From: Streptomyces roseolus
Lineage (GTDB): Bacteria; Actinomycetota; Actinomycetes; Streptomycetales; Streptomycetaceae
Reading direction: 5' to 3'
Assembly (NCBI RefSeq): GCF_014649855.1
Contig: NZ_BMTV01000001.1
Coordinates: 231,925 to 295,924 of the forward strand
Length of the DNA stretch: 64,000 bases
This document shows positions 42,178 to 51,721 of the stretch, in pieces. The number at the start of each line of letters is the position of its first letter. Position 1 is the stretch's first letter. Made by a program: the position numbers and the translations under genes. A model generated the notes under the pieces. The model was not told the origin of the DNA. It was given only the letters and a program-made list of their open reading frames with translations, and searched no databases.

Positions 42178-43133
42178 CAGGCGGTCTCGTCGGCGGCGGC
42201 GATCCGGACGATCTCCGGGAGCCACCGGCTGACCGGGGCGAGGTCGACGCCGAGCGCGAGCGCCCGTCCCGCGTCCATGCCGAAGTCGGCCGGGCAGGAG
42301 TACGGCGAGAGCGCCGGGTCGCCGGCCGGGTCGTCCTTCTCCACGACGGTGGTCGCCTTCCCGGTGGCCTGCTCCACGGCGGCGCACACGTCGTAGACGT
42401 CCGCCGTGTCGGGGGAGGCCACGTTGACGACACCGTCGACGCCGGGGAGGCCGGTGGTCGCGGCGCGGGCGAGGAACGCGGCGACGTCCGGGGCGTGCAC
42501 CAGGGACGTGCGGCCCGGGCGGGCGTGGGCCGTGACGGGCTCCCCGGCACGGGCGCGGTCGAGGTGGAACCGCAGCCGCCCGGTGAAGTCGTCGGTGGCG
42601 GCCAGGACATGGGCGACCCGGGCGACGGTGACGGGCACCGCCGCGTTCCGCACCAGGGCCGCTTCGGCCTGCCGCTTGCCCTCGCCGTAGTTGCGGCCCA
42701 CGAAGTCGAGGTCGTGCCAGGGGAGTTCGGTGTCGTACGCGTACTCCTCCGGCCGGAGTTCGTCCTCGCGGGCGAAGGCGCTCATGGGCGGCGCCGGGAT
42801 CCGGTGGCGGAAGGTGTCGGCGTTGTACACCTCCATGCTGCTGGTGAGCACGAACCGGCCCGCGCGCTCGCCGAAGGCCGTACAGGCGTCCAGCGCGGCG
42901 GCCGGGGTGTAGCACGCCTGGTGGACCACGGCGTCGAACCGCTCGCCGGCCACCGCGGCGGCCAGCTCGCCCGGCCGGCCGACGTCGGCGGTCAGGCGCC
43001 GCACGGCCGGGCCGAACGGGTCGGCGGTCCGGCCCCGGGTGACCAGGGTGACCCGGTGGCCCTCGTCGAGCAGCCGCCGCACCAGGAGCTTCCCGAAGAA
43101 GCGGGTGCCTCCGATGACGCAGATCTCAGCCAT
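42177..43133 (-). CDS. NAD-dependent epimerase/dehydratase (extended SDR)
   Basis: 318 residues. N-terminal Rossmann motif CVIGGTRFFGKLLVRRLL, a Tyr-containing EEYAYDTELPW region and a GEGKRQAE Lys region. Resembles the atypical SDR group near RNA-binding/epimerase-like proteins. It likely oxidises or reduces a hydroxyl or keto group of the operon's product. Ends at the start of the ABM/ATP-grasp gene (TGATG). Confidence 0.8.
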   Translation of the reverse strand: MAEICVIGGTRFFGKLLVRRLLDEGHRVTLVTRGRTADPFGPAVRRLTADVGRPGELAAAVAGERFDAVVHQACYTPAAALDACTAFGERAGRFVLTSSMEVYNADTFRHRIPAPPMSAFAREDELRPEEYAYDTELPWHDLDFVGRNYGEGKRQAEAALVRNAAVPVTVARVAHVLAATDDFTGRLRFHLDRARAGEPVTAHARPGRTSLVHAPDVAAFLARAATTGLPGVDGVVNVASPDTADVYDVCAAVEQATGKATTVVEKDDPAGDPALSPYSCPADFGMDAGRALALGVDLAPVSRWLPEIVRIAAADETA

Positions 43134-43166
43134 CCGTCTCGCCTTTCTCTTCCGTCCGGAGGGGGG

Positions 43167-44420
43167 TCACGCCGTGACCGGCTCGGCCGACGAGGACTCC
43201 GCGTCCTCGGTGTCCGTGCCGGAGCGGTCCTCGTCGCGGCCGGCGAAGCAGATCACGGCGCAGAGCGCGGCCATCGCCGCGGCGACGTACCAGTTCGCGC
43301 CCGGCAGGTCGGCGGAGACCGACACGTCGAACATGACGCCCGCGAGGAGCGCGCCGACCATGTTCCCGGCGCTCCGGAAGAAGTGCATGGCGCCCATGGC
43401 GCGGGCGAGCTGCTGCTCGGGCACCTTGCGGGAGACCCACATGTCGAAGGACGGCACGAAGAGGATCTCGCCGAAGACGACGACGAAGCAGCCGGCGGCG
43501 ACGGCCCACAGCGCGGCGGGGCCGGAGCCGAAGAGGGTGAAGGCGAGGGCCATGGCGGTCAGGCCGATGCCCATGACCACGCCCGGGCGCAGGTGCTTGA
43601 TCGCCAGCTTGAAGACCGGGTACTGGAGGACGAGCAGGCTGAGGCCGGTGATCCAGAACGGGGCGGAGGGCGCCCACTGCGGCACGTACTTCCCCATGTG
43701 CAGCGGGATGCCGACGACGAAGCACAGGGAGAGGAACCAGAACGCCGCCGACAGCAGGAAGTAGCGGGTGGCGCCGCCGACCTCGACGGACTTGAGCCCG
43801 GCCAGGCTGAACAGCGGCGCGCGCCCGGCCCCGGTGTCCTTGCGCGGGGCGGCGGTCCCGTCGGCCTGGAAGCCGTCGCGGGGGATGAAGAGGGAGGCCG
43901 ACAGGCAGAAGCCGAGGAAGAGCACGAAGACCGCGGTGAACACGACCCGCAGGTCCATGCCGAGGAGCAGGCCGCCGGCGAGCGCGCCGCCGAACAGGCC
44001 GACCTGCGCCGACATCTGGAAGGTCGAGAACGCCTTGGCGCGCTCGTCCTCCGGGTAGGACACGAGGATGTTCTTCAGGCCGGGGAAGGCCGTGCCGGAG
44101 CCGAAGCCGATGAACAGCGCCAGCAGGCTGTAGACGGCGACGCCGCTGGTGAAGCCCATCAGGCCCAGCGAGACCGCCTCCAGGCCGGTGCCGACGAACA
44201 CCGCGCCGCGGATGCCGAGCCGGTCCGAGAAGCCCTCGTAGGAGAAGGTCGCGGCCAGACGCCCGACGTACGTCATACACATGACCACGCCGGCCCAGAA
44301 GCCGCTGTCGCTGTCGCCGAGCGAGGCCACCAGGATGGGGAACCAGACGAAGTTCCCGATGTGGGCGAGGAAGATCCCCGCGTTGAGCCCGAAGAGGGCG
44401 CTTCTGCGCTCGCTGGTCAC
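43167..44420 (-). CDS. MFS exporter
   Basis: 417 residues with twelve predicted hydrophobic segments; MTYVGRLAATFSYEGFSDRLG is the loop 2-3 signature of major facilitator proteins. In this setting it most likely exports the final metabolite and may give self-resistance. The GTG start overlaps the amidohydrolase stop. Confidence 0.87.
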   Translation of the reverse strand: MTSERRSALFGLNAGIFLAHIGNFVWFPILVASLGDSDSGFWAGVVMCMTYVGRLAATFSYEGFSDRLGIRGAVFVGTGLEAVSLGLMGFTSGVAVYSLLALFIGFGSGTAFPGLKNILVSYPEDERAKAFSTFQMSAQVGLFGGALAGGLLLGMDLRVVFTAVFVLFLGFCLSASLFIPRDGFQADGTAAPRKDTGAGRAPLFSLAGLKSVEVGGATRYFLLSAAFWFLSLCFVVGIPLHMGKYVPQWAPSAPFWITGLSLLVLQYPVFKLAIKHLRPGVVMGIGLTAMALAFTLFGSGPAALWAVAAGCFVVVFGEILFVPSFDMWVSRKVPEQQLARAMGAMHFFRSAGNMVGALLAGVMFDVSVSADLPGANWYVAAAMAALCAVICFAGRDEDRSGTDTEDAESSSAEPVTA

Positions 44421-45745
44421 AGGCTTGCCTTTCCTTTCGAAGCGGTCGAGCGGAGCTCGGAGATGGTGCGGGCGAGGGCGGCCCGGTCGATCGGCACGCC
44501 GTTCACCACGGTGGCCAGGGGCAGCGCCGACAGCGGGCCGCCGGCGGTGTGGAGGTTGAACGTGGCGGCGGCGCCGGCCCGCAGCGGCGGCTCCGCGGCG
44601 CGGACGCCGCTCAGCTCGTCGAAGTGGCGGCGGCCCGTGACGGTGGCCTGCCGGCGCAGTTCCCCGGTGAGCCCCTCGTCGTCCCCGGCGAGCAGGGCGA
44701 GTTCGCCGAGGAACGAGTAGCCGTGGTAGGCGCCGAGGTTGCCGGAGTCGGTGCCGATGAGGAGCTCGCCCCGCCGCAGCGCCGCCAGGGCGTTGCGGCG
44801 CATGTCGGCGAGGGCCGCGGTACGGGTCTCCTGGCAGCCGTACTCGATGCCGAAGGGCTGCTCGACGGTGTGGACGAACTCCAGGTTGCGGGGGTCCTGG
44901 GTGTCGAGGAAGCCCTCCCGGCCGTACTCGGCGAGGAACTCCTCCCGCGTCATGATCATCGACCGGAGTCCGGCGAGCGTGGAGACGAACCGGGCGCCGT
45001 CCAGTTCCTTCCAGTCGGCGTCGTCGAGGGTGCGGTCGCGCACGGTGTGGGCGAAGAGCCGGAAGCCGCACTCGTACGCGAAGCGCGTCTCCTCGAGGGT
45101 GTTGCAGTCGACGACCGCGGTCACCCCGCGCTCGGCGGCGATCCGGGCGGTGAACCGCAGCACCCGCTCGGAGAACCGGGAGAAGCGGACCGGGCTGCCC
45201 GGCTGCTCGGTGCCGTCGGTGAACATGACCTTCAGGAAGGTGCCGCCGCGCTCGGCGTTGGACCGGAGCGCGTGCTCCAGGTCGGCCTCCACGGCGAGCA
45301 TGTGGACCGGCGCGGGGAACTCCACGCCGTGTCCGTTGCGCCCGGCCGCGTCGGTCATCGCCGTCACCGCGTACCCGCAGTGGACGACCTCGGGGTACGG
45401 CCACGGGGACGCCTCCCGGCCGGCCCGCCAGGCGTCGTCCACCAGCGGGAAGCCGAACATGTCCACGACGTGGGTGACCCCGTGGTAGAGGTACTGGAGG
45501 GCGACGATCCGCGGGTCGTCGACCGAGTCGTCCCAGTTGGCGGGGAGCGAGACGTGGGCGTGGGTCTCGGTGTAGCCGGGCCACAGCTCGGGCTCCGAGC
45601 CGGTGCGGCGGCCGGCCGGGACGAAGGCGGTGAACACGCCGTCCTCGGCCGTCACGTCGAACAGCGCCTCCTCGTCGAGGAGGGGGATCGCGACCCCCCG
45701 GACGGTGAGGGTCCCCGCCTCCTGCCGGATCGGAGCCGGGCTCAC
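44417..45745 (-). CDS. Amidohydrolase-superfamily enzyme
   Basis: 442 residues. Metal ligands expected of the family are visible: THAHVSL (HxH), a Lys in GTFLKVMFTDG, a His in FAHTV, and the Asp in GTDSGNLG. The pattern is close to imidazolonepropionase/prolidase-type members. It may close or open an amide or cyclic amidine in the product. Coupled to the ATP-grasp gene before it and the exporter after it (GTGA overlaps). Confidence 0.83.
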   Translation of the reverse strand: MSPAPIRQEAGTLTVRGVAIPLLDEEALFDVTAEDGVFTAFVPAGRRTGSEPELWPGYTETHAHVSLPANWDDSVDDPRIVALQYLYHGVTHVVDMFGFPLVDDAWRAGREASPWPYPEVVHCGYAVTAMTDAAGRNGHGVEFPAPVHMLAVEADLEHALRSNAERGGTFLKVMFTDGTEQPGSPVRFSRFSERVLRFTARIAAERGVTAVVDCNTLEETRFAYECGFRLFAHTVRDRTLDDADWKELDGARFVSTLAGLRSMIMTREEFLAEYGREGFLDTQDPRNLEFVHTVEQPFGIEYGCQETRTAALADMRRNALAALRRGELLIGTDSGNLGAYHGYSFLGELALLAGDDEGLTGELRRQATVTGRRHFDELSGVRAAEPPLRAGAAATFNLHTAGGPLSALPLATVVNGVPIDRAALARTISELRSTASKGKASL

Positions 45746-46995
45746 CGGGCGACCTCGACGCCCATGCGCAGCTCGATCCGGCCCAGGGCCTCCTCGCAGC
45801 GCTCGTTGACCTGCTCGCGGCCCTCGCCCGTGAAGATCAGGTGGCCGATCCAGTCGAAGTTGCTCTTGGCGAGCCGGTCGACCGCGGTGCCGGGCTTCTT
45901 GTACGCCTGGGCGCTGTGGAAGCCGGGGAGGTCGGCCAGGGCGTCGAAGCCGATGGACTCGACGGTGCCGGCGATCGGGGCGCCGAACCAGTGGCCGCCG
46001 GCCGTGGTGCCGCCGGGGAAGGGGAGCTCGGGGCGCTCGCCGAGGGCCTGCCGGATGACCTCCAGGTAGGCGTCCACGCCGGAGGAGATCTTCATCAGGG
46101 TCGGCACGATGCCGCCGATCAGCCGCCCGTTGACCTCGCAGAGCACCGGGCCGTCCGCGCCGAGGAGGAATTCGGTGTGGATGAAGCCGAAGTCCACTCC
46201 CAGCTCGTTGAGGACCTGGGTGGTCATGGCGAACAGCTCGTCCTGGAGCGGGTGGCCCTCGAAGTAGGTGGCGCCCATCTCGATGAAGTGCGGGAAGCCG
46301 CTCAGCGGGCGGTCCGTGAGGCCCAGGTTGAAAACCTCGCCGCCGGCCAGCACGCAGGACTCGACGGAGATCAGCTCGCCCTCGACGAACTCCTCGATGA
46401 GGATGTCGGGGATGCGGACGACGCCGCGCCCGTAGTCGGTGACCCGCTCCAGCTCGGCGAGGTAGTCGCGCAGGTCCTGCTCGTCCCTGAGGTGGAGGAC
46501 GTGGAGGCTGGCGGTGCCGTCGGACGGCTTGACCACGCAGGGGAAGCCGACCTCGCGGACGGCGGCCTCGACCTTCGCCGGGTCGTCGACGTGCGCGAAG
46601 CGCGGCTGGCGGACGCCGGTGCCGTCCAGGGTGAGGCGGGTGCGGTGCTTGTGCCGGGCGTTGAGGGCCCCGTCGACGCTCATGCCGGGCAGGCCGAGGG
46701 AGCGGGCGACGGTCGCCGTGTGCACCGTGTGGTACTCGCTGTAGGTGGTGACGCCGTGCACCGGGTTGGCCGCGTGGATCTCCTTGGCGAGCCGCTCCAG
46801 CTCGTCGATGGAGAACGCCTGGGCGCTCTTGACGACCTGGCAGCGGGGGTGGGCGAAGGCGTCCTTCGCGAGCGGAGAGGCGGCCAGGTAGAAGTCGGGG
46901 TCGGCGGAGACGAGGGTGACGTCGTGGCCCAGTTCCAGGGCGTTGGCGATGCCCTGGATGCCGTTCGGGTTGCACTCGATCATCAGGACGTGCAT
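45742..46995 (-). CDS. ATP-grasp carboxylate-amine ligase
   Basis: 417 residues. N-terminal MHVLMIECNPNGIQGI nucleotide-fold start, then VGFPCVVKPSDGTASLHV (ATP-binding), ILIEEFVEGELISVES, and FLLGADGPVLCEVNGRLIGG with the Mg ligands. These enzymes join a carboxylate to an amine through an acyl phosphate and here would make a dipeptide-type bond without an NRPS. ATG 46995 follows AAGGAG. Confidence 0.88.
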   Translation of the reverse strand: MHVLMIECNPNGIQGIANALELGHDVTLVSADPDFYLAASPLAKDAFAHPRCQVVKSAQAFSIDELERLAKEIHAANPVHGVTTYSEYHTVHTATVARSLGLPGMSVDGALNARHKHRTRLTLDGTGVRQPRFAHVDDPAKVEAAVREVGFPCVVKPSDGTASLHVLHLRDEQDLRDYLAELERVTDYGRGVVRIPDILIEEFVEGELISVESCVLAGGEVFNLGLTDRPLSGFPHFIEMGATYFEGHPLQDELFAMTTQVLNELGVDFGFIHTEFLLGADGPVLCEVNGRLIGGIVPTLMKISSGVDAYLEVIRQALGERPELPFPGGTTAGGHWFGAPIAGTVESIGFDALADLPGFHSAQAYKKPGTAVDRLAKSNFDWIGHLIFTGEGREQVNERCEEALGRIELRMGVEVAR

Positions 46996-47047
46996 GGCGG
47001 AACTCCTTGTGGAGGCGGGGTGGTCGGCGGCGGCGTGCGGGGGGGGT

Positions 47048-47989
47048 TCAGGCGGTGGCGGCGGCGAGGACGGCGTCGGTGGTGAGGCCGAGCCGGGCGA
47101 GGACCTCGTGGTGGTCGCCGCCCTCGTAGGGCCAGTCGTGGCCCGCGTTGACGCCGACGACCTCGCTGCCGGGCAGCAGCAGGGCCAGCGCCTCGGCGGC
47201 GCCGCCCTCGGCGCGGTGCTCCTCGACGACCACGAACCGGCGGTGGCGACCCGCCAGTTCGGCGGCGGAGCGGGCGAGCCGCGCGTGGTCGAGGTACACC
47301 AGGTGGGCGTGGGCGAGCTCGGGGCGCCGCTCCCGTGCGGCCAGGGCCAGGCGGGCGCCCTCCTCGCCGACGGAGACCAGGCAGGGCGTGCCGGCGTCGC
47401 CCCGGGCGTCCCACGCGACGGGCGGGATGCCGCCGTCCGTGTCGCCTCCCGGGAGGGAGGCGTAGGCGGCGTTGCGGCCCGTCCGGATGTAGGTGGGCGT
47501 GCCGGTGAGGGCCGCCTCGCGGACCACCGCGCGGGTCTCGTCCTCGCCGTACGGGGCGGCGACGGCGACGCCGGGGACGCTGCGCAGGACCGCGAGGTCC
47601 TCCAGGCAGTGGTGGGTGGTGCCGAACCAGGCGCCGGACACCCCCGCGTACGGGGCGACGACGGTGACGCCGGCCTTCAGGTACCCCAGCGTCAGCTTGA
47701 GGCTCTCGGCGGCGCGCAGCGCGGCGAAGGGCGCGAAGGTGGAGACGAAGGGACGGTAGCCGGCGGCGGCGAGCCCGGTCGCCATGTCGATCATGGCGCC
47801 CTCGGCGATGCCGAGGTTGAAGAAGCGGTCCGGGTGGGCCGATTGGAACGGGTGCTTCTTGCCGCCGAGGTCCGCTTCGAGGCAGACGATACGGGGGTCG
47901 AGGGCGGCGAGCTCGGTGAGCTCGGCGCGGTAGGCGTCCCGTCCGCTCAAGCCGGGGGCGGCCGGGGGCGTGAGGGTCGTCGGGGTCAT
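47048..47989 (-). CDS. Transketolase-like C-terminal subunit
   Basis: 313 residues, the pyrimidine-binding and C-terminal domains of a split transketolase: FFNLGIAEGAMIDMATGLAA with the catalytic Glu, RPFVSTFAPFAALRAAE, and a Rossmann-like end. Pairs with the N-terminal subunit, whose stop overlaps its ATG (ATGA). In known amino-group-carrier clusters such a pair adds a two-carbon ketol to the carrier-bound semialdehyde. Confidence 0.9.
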   Translation of the reverse strand: MTPTTLTPPAAPGLSGRDAYRAELTELAALDPRIVCLEADLGGKKHPFQSAHPDRFFNLGIAEGAMIDMATGLAAAGYRPFVSTFAPFAALRAAESLKLTLGYLKAGVTVVAPYAGVSGAWFGTTHHCLEDLAVLRSVPGVAVAAPYGEDETRAVVREAALTGTPTYIRTGRNAAYASLPGGDTDGGIPPVAWDARGDAGTPCLVSVGEEGARLALAARERRPELAHAHLVYLDHARLARSAAELAGRHRRFVVVEEHRAEGGAAEALALLLPGSEVVGVNAGHDWPYEGGDHHEVLARLGLTTDAVLAAATA

Positions 47990-48819
47990 CGGATGGCTCG
48001 CTTCCACTGCGCGGCGCGGGCCGCGTCGATCGTCACGTAGTGCGAGGCCGCCTTGCCCTCGACCGCGCGGACGCCCTTGCCCTTGACGGTGTCGGCGAGC
48101 ACGGCGAGCGGCCGGTCGGCGCCGGCGCGGTCGCCGGCGAACACCTCGGTCAGGGCGGCGAGGTCGTGCCCGTCGACCGTGACCGTGTCGAAGCCGAAGG
48201 CGTCGAAGCGCTCGGCCAGCCGGGGCAGCGGGGAGATGTCCGCGACGAGTCCGTCGTTCTGGCCGCCGTTGCGGTCCACGACGAGGACGAAGTTGCCGAG
48301 CCGCTGGGCGGCGGCGACCTGGACGGTCTCCCAGACCAGGCCCTCCTGGAGCTCTCCGTCGCCGGCGACCGCGATCCCGAGGCCGCCCTGGAGGCCGAGC
48401 CGGCGGGCCATGGCCCAGCCGGCCGCGTACGGCACCCCGTGGCCGAGGCTGCCGGTGGGGAAGCGGACGCCGGGGACCTTCGGTCCCGGGTGCCCGGTGT
48501 ACGGGTGCCCGGCGAGGCCGTAGAGCGGGGCCGGGTTCTCCGGGAGGACGCCGCTGACGTGCAGCGCGGCGTACAGTCCGGCGGCGGCGTGGCCCTTGCT
48601 GAGCACCACCTCGGTGCCGTCGCCGCGCTCGGCGCGGTGCAGGGCGGCGATCAGGATGTCCAGGACGGACAGGCTGCCGCCGAGGTGGCAGCCACGGGGG
48701 CCGGCGGCCATGTCGACGACGAGCCGCCGGGCCTCCCTGGCCCGCTCGGCGAGCAGGGCGACCGGGGCGTCGTCGGCGTGCGTGCCCGCGGGGACCGGGG
48801 CGTCGTGCACGGCGGTCAT
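47986..48819 (-). CDS. Transketolase-like N-terminal subunit
   Basis: 277 residues with the thiamine diphosphate motif VAGDGELQEG ... VVDRNGGQND and the early RGCHLGGSLSVLDILIAAL and GSLGHGVPYAAG. The ATG overlaps the stop of the LysZ-LysK gene. Together with the next gene it forms a complete transketolase. Confidence 0.92.
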   Translation of the reverse strand: MTAVHDAPVPAGTHADDAPVALLAERAREARRLVVDMAAGPRGCHLGGSLSVLDILIAALHRAERGDGTEVVLSKGHAAAGLYAALHVSGVLPENPAPLYGLAGHPYTGHPGPKVPGVRFPTGSLGHGVPYAAGWAMARRLGLQGGLGIAVAGDGELQEGLVWETVQVAAAQRLGNFVLVVDRNGGQNDGLVADISPLPRLAERFDAFGFDTVTVDGHDLAALTEVFAGDRAGADRPLAVLADTVKGKGVRAVEGKAASHYVTIDAARAAQWKRAIR

Positions 48820-50675
48820 CGGACGCCCCCTTCGCCGAGGGCGAACCAGCGGTTCACGGCGTCCGCGAGGACCGAGCGGGCGGTCCGGTACTCCATGCTG
48901 CCGATCCGCTCCTCGTCGGTGTGGTCGAGGGCCGAGTCGCCCGGGCCGTACGCCACCATGGGGACGTCCTTCCAGGTCGTGGCCAGGGTGTTCATGTCGG
49001 AGGTGCCCTTCTTCACCACGAACCGCGGACGGATGCCGGCCTGTGCGAAGGCGCGGGTGAACACCTTGACGAGCGCGCCGGACCGGCCGCCCGCGTGACC
49101 GGGGGTGGCCCGCAGGATCTCCACCTCCACGCCGTCCCGGCCGGCGGCGGCGCCGAGCGCGGCGGCGCGCAGCAGCTCCAGGTCGGCCGAGGGCGGGACG
49201 CGGAAGTTGAGGACGCCGACGGCCCGGTGCCGGGCGCGTCCGGTCTCGCAGTGGATGTCGATGACGGCGCTGAGCGCGTCGGCCGCCTCCTTGAGGACCG
49301 CCGTGCGGATGGTGTCGAGGACGTCCGTCAGCAGGTCGGGCGCGGAGACGGCGTCCATGCCGGCCGAGTGGCCGCTGGCCACCGACGCGGTGACGCGGAG
49401 CTTGAACAGGCCGAAGTAGCCGAGCGTCAGGGTCTCCGCGCCACTGGGCTCGCCGATGACGACGGCGTCGGCGGGGTAGTGGTCGCGGGCGTGGAAGGCG
49501 CCCTTGGAGGAGGACACCTCCTCCTCGACCGCGCCGACGACGCGCAGCTGGCCGTCCTCGGGGATGTCGGCGTGGGCGAGGACCTCCAAGAAGTTGGCGA
49601 GGCTGCCCTTGGCGTCCACGCTGCCCCGGCCCCACAGCTCCTCGCCGCGCCATTCGGCGGGCCAGCGGTGCGGCACCGTGTCGAGGTGGCCGAGGAGCAG
49701 CATCCTGCGGGGGCCGGTGCCGCGGGTCGCCACGAGGTTGCCGGCGGCGTCGACCTCCGCGTCGATGCCCCGTTCGCGGCACCAGTCGGTCAGGTAGACG
49801 GCGAGTTCGGCCTCGTCGCCGGAGACCGAGGGCACCGAGACGACCTTGGTGAGCAGCCCGAGGTCGGCGCCGGGCTCGCGGGTGCGCCAGAAGCGGGTCC
49901 ACTTCTCCGGTTCGGCCATGGTGTGCGGGCCGGTGATGGCGACGTCGGCGCTGCCGGCGAGGGCCATCTCGGCGGCCCGTACCTTCTGCCGCATCCTGCC
50001 GCCCGCGTACCGCGCGCCGTCGCCCGGGTAGGCGTTGGACAGGGTGGAGGCGGGGTCCTCGGGGTCGGTGAGGAGTCCGGCGCTTCCGGTGACCAGTCGC
50101 AGGTGGTCGGCGTCGAGGGCGTTGCTGAGCGCGGCGGCGAGCACGTCGGCGTCGACGTTCAGCGGGGCGCCGCCGGCCTCGTCGTGCACCGGCGGGGAGA
50201 CGCAGACGACGTCGTACGCGTCGAGCAGCGCGGTCAGCCGGACGGTGTCGACGTCCGAGGGGACGCCGGCCCGGTGGTCGCGGACGATCACCGGGCGGCC
50301 GTCGTCGTTGACCGCCTTCAGCGGCCGGTTGGCGCGGCCGCTGACGAGCCGGTTGCGGGCCGCGGCCGAGGTGAAGACCCGCAGGCCGTGGGCGGCCAGG
50401 CCCTGCTCGACCGCGGGCAGGGTGACCTGCTCGTACGCGTCGACCAGGTGCCGCATCTCCTCCGGCGGGCAGTAGCGGACCTCGTCCCCGTTGGCGAGGC
50501 GGAGCCGGGGCATCGGGCGGCCGGCGGAGCGGTAGTGCCGCTCGATGCCGGTCGCGCCGCCGGCCACCAGGAGCACCCGGGCGCCGCGGGCCACCAGGAG
50601 CGCGAGCTCCTGGTGGACGGCGCCGAGGTCGAGGGTGGCGCTGCCCGCCTTGATCACGTACAGGGGCCTGGTCAC
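48816..50675 (-). CDS. LysZ-LysK fusion: carrier-linked amino-acid kinase plus releasing peptidase
   Basis: 619 residues. Residues 1-265 are an amino-acid kinase of the ArgB/LysZ type (YVIKAGSATLD; VAGGATGIERHY; MRQKVRAAEMAL). Residues about 280-619 are an M20 metallopeptidase of the LysK/ArgE type: LLLGHLDTVP, GRGSVDAKGSLANF, VGAVEEEVSSSKG and DHTDEERI give the metal ligands and catalytic Glu. The first activates the carrier-bound acid, the second frees the finished amino acid. In known pathways they are separate proteins. GTG start overlaps the LysY stop. Confidence 0.88.
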   Translation of the reverse strand: MTRPLYVIKAGSATLDLGAVHQELALLVARGARVLLVAGGATGIERHYRSAGRPMPRLRLANGDEVRYCPPEEMRHLVDAYEQVTLPAVEQGLAAHGLRVFTSAAARNRLVSGRANRPLKAVNDDGRPVIVRDHRAGVPSDVDTVRLTALLDAYDVVCVSPPVHDEAGGAPLNVDADVLAAALSNALDADHLRLVTGSAGLLTDPEDPASTLSNAYPGDGARYAGGRMRQKVRAAEMALAGSADVAITGPHTMAEPEKWTRFWRTREPGADLGLLTKVVSVPSVSGDEAELAVYLTDWCRERGIDAEVDAAGNLVATRGTGPRRMLLLGHLDTVPHRWPAEWRGEELWGRGSVDAKGSLANFLEVLAHADIPEDGQLRVVGAVEEEVSSSKGAFHARDHYPADAVVIGEPSGAETLTLGYFGLFKLRVTASVASGHSAGMDAVSAPDLLTDVLDTIRTAVLKEAADALSAVIDIHCETGRARHRAVGVLNFRVPPSADLELLRAAALGAAAGRDGVEVEILRATPGHAGGRSGALVKVFTRAFAQAGIRPRFVVKKGTSDMNTLATTWKDVPMVAYGPGDSALDHTDEERIGSMEYRTARSVLADAVNRWFALGEGGVR

Positions 50676-51721
50676 GGCGACACCGCCGTGGTGGGCAGGC
50701 CCGCGGCCTCGTCGAAGCCGCAGATCAGGTTCATGGCCTGGATGGCCTGGCCGGCGGCGCCCTTGACGAGGTTGTCGAGCGTGGCGACCGCGACGCACTG
50801 CCCGTCACGGACGGCGATGGCGACCTCGGCCACGTTGGAGCCGACGACGGCCTTCAGCATCGGGAAGTCCTGCGGCGCCTTCGGCGCGGTCCTGACCGGC
50901 ACGAACGGCTTGCCGACGTACGCCTTGGCATAGGCCCGCTTGACGTCGAGCGGCGAGACGCCGGGCAGCAGGCCGGTGTAGGCGGTGACCATGATGCCGC
51001 GCGCCACGTCGAGGCTGTGGGTGGAGAACCGCAGGTCCATGGTGGCGCCGGTGAACTCGGCGATGGCCTGGCTGATCTCCGGCGCGTGCCGGTGGCCGTG
51101 GAGCTTGTGCACGCGGAAGTTGCCGCTGCGCTCGGCCGGCGGCTCGCCGCTGCCGCGTCCGCCGCCGGTGGAGCCGGTCTTGGCGTCGACGACGACCCGG
51201 TGGTCGATCAGGGAGGCGGCGAAGAGCGGGTAGAGCGCGTAGATGGTGGTGACGGCCATGCAGCCGGGCAGGCTGATGAACCGGCTCTCCGGGACGGAGG
51301 CGCTCAACTCCGGTACGTAGTAGGTGAAGTCGTCGTCCGGCGGGTTCTTCGCGGTCTTCGGGTAGTACGACTCCACCTCGGCCCGGTCGCGCAGCCGGAA
51401 GTCGCCGCCGAGGTTGAGGACCCGCTTGGCGCGCTCGGCGACGAGCGGCAGCAGCTCGGGCAGCGCTCCGGTCGGGAGGCAGCCGAACGCGATGTCCACC
51501 TCCTCCAGTTCGGCCAGCGGCCGGAACTTGAGGCCCGCCGCGGCCGGGTGGTTGCGCAGCCAGGGGTGGACGGAGCCGAGGGTGGCGCCCGCGTTGCGCT
51601 CCGCGGAGAGGAGGGCGAGTTCGACGCCGGGGTGCTCCAGGAGCAGCCGGATGACCTCGCCGCCGGTGTAGCCGCTGGCGCCGATGACGGCGACGCGCAC
51701 CTTCTGGTCGTCGTCAGCCAA
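50672..51721 (-). CDS. LysY/ArgC-type acyl-phosphate reductase
   Basis: 349 residues, standard ArgC length. VAVIGASGYTGGEVIRLLL binds NADPH; SLPGCMAVT contains the catalytic Cys; KLHGHRHAPEI gives the His. It reduces the acyl phosphate to a semialdehyde. The TTG at 51721 has GAAGG upstream and overlaps the previous gene by eight bases; GTG 51700 is an alternative. Confidence 0.9.
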   Translation of the reverse strand: MADDDQKVRVAVIGASGYTGGEVIRLLLEHPGVELALLSAERNAGATLGSVHPWLRNHPAAAGLKFRPLAELEEVDIAFGCLPTGALPELLPLVAERAKRVLNLGGDFRLRDRAEVESYYPKTAKNPPDDDFTYYVPELSASVPESRFISLPGCMAVTTIYALYPLFAASLIDHRVVVDAKTGSTGGGRGSGEPPAERSGNFRVHKLHGHRHAPEISQAIAEFTGATMDLRFSTHSLDVARGIMVTAYTGLLPGVSPLDVKRAYAKAYVGKPFVPVRTAPKAPQDFPMLKAVVGSNVAEVAIAVRDGQCVAVATLDNLVKGAAGQAIQAMNLICGFDEAAGLPTTAVSP

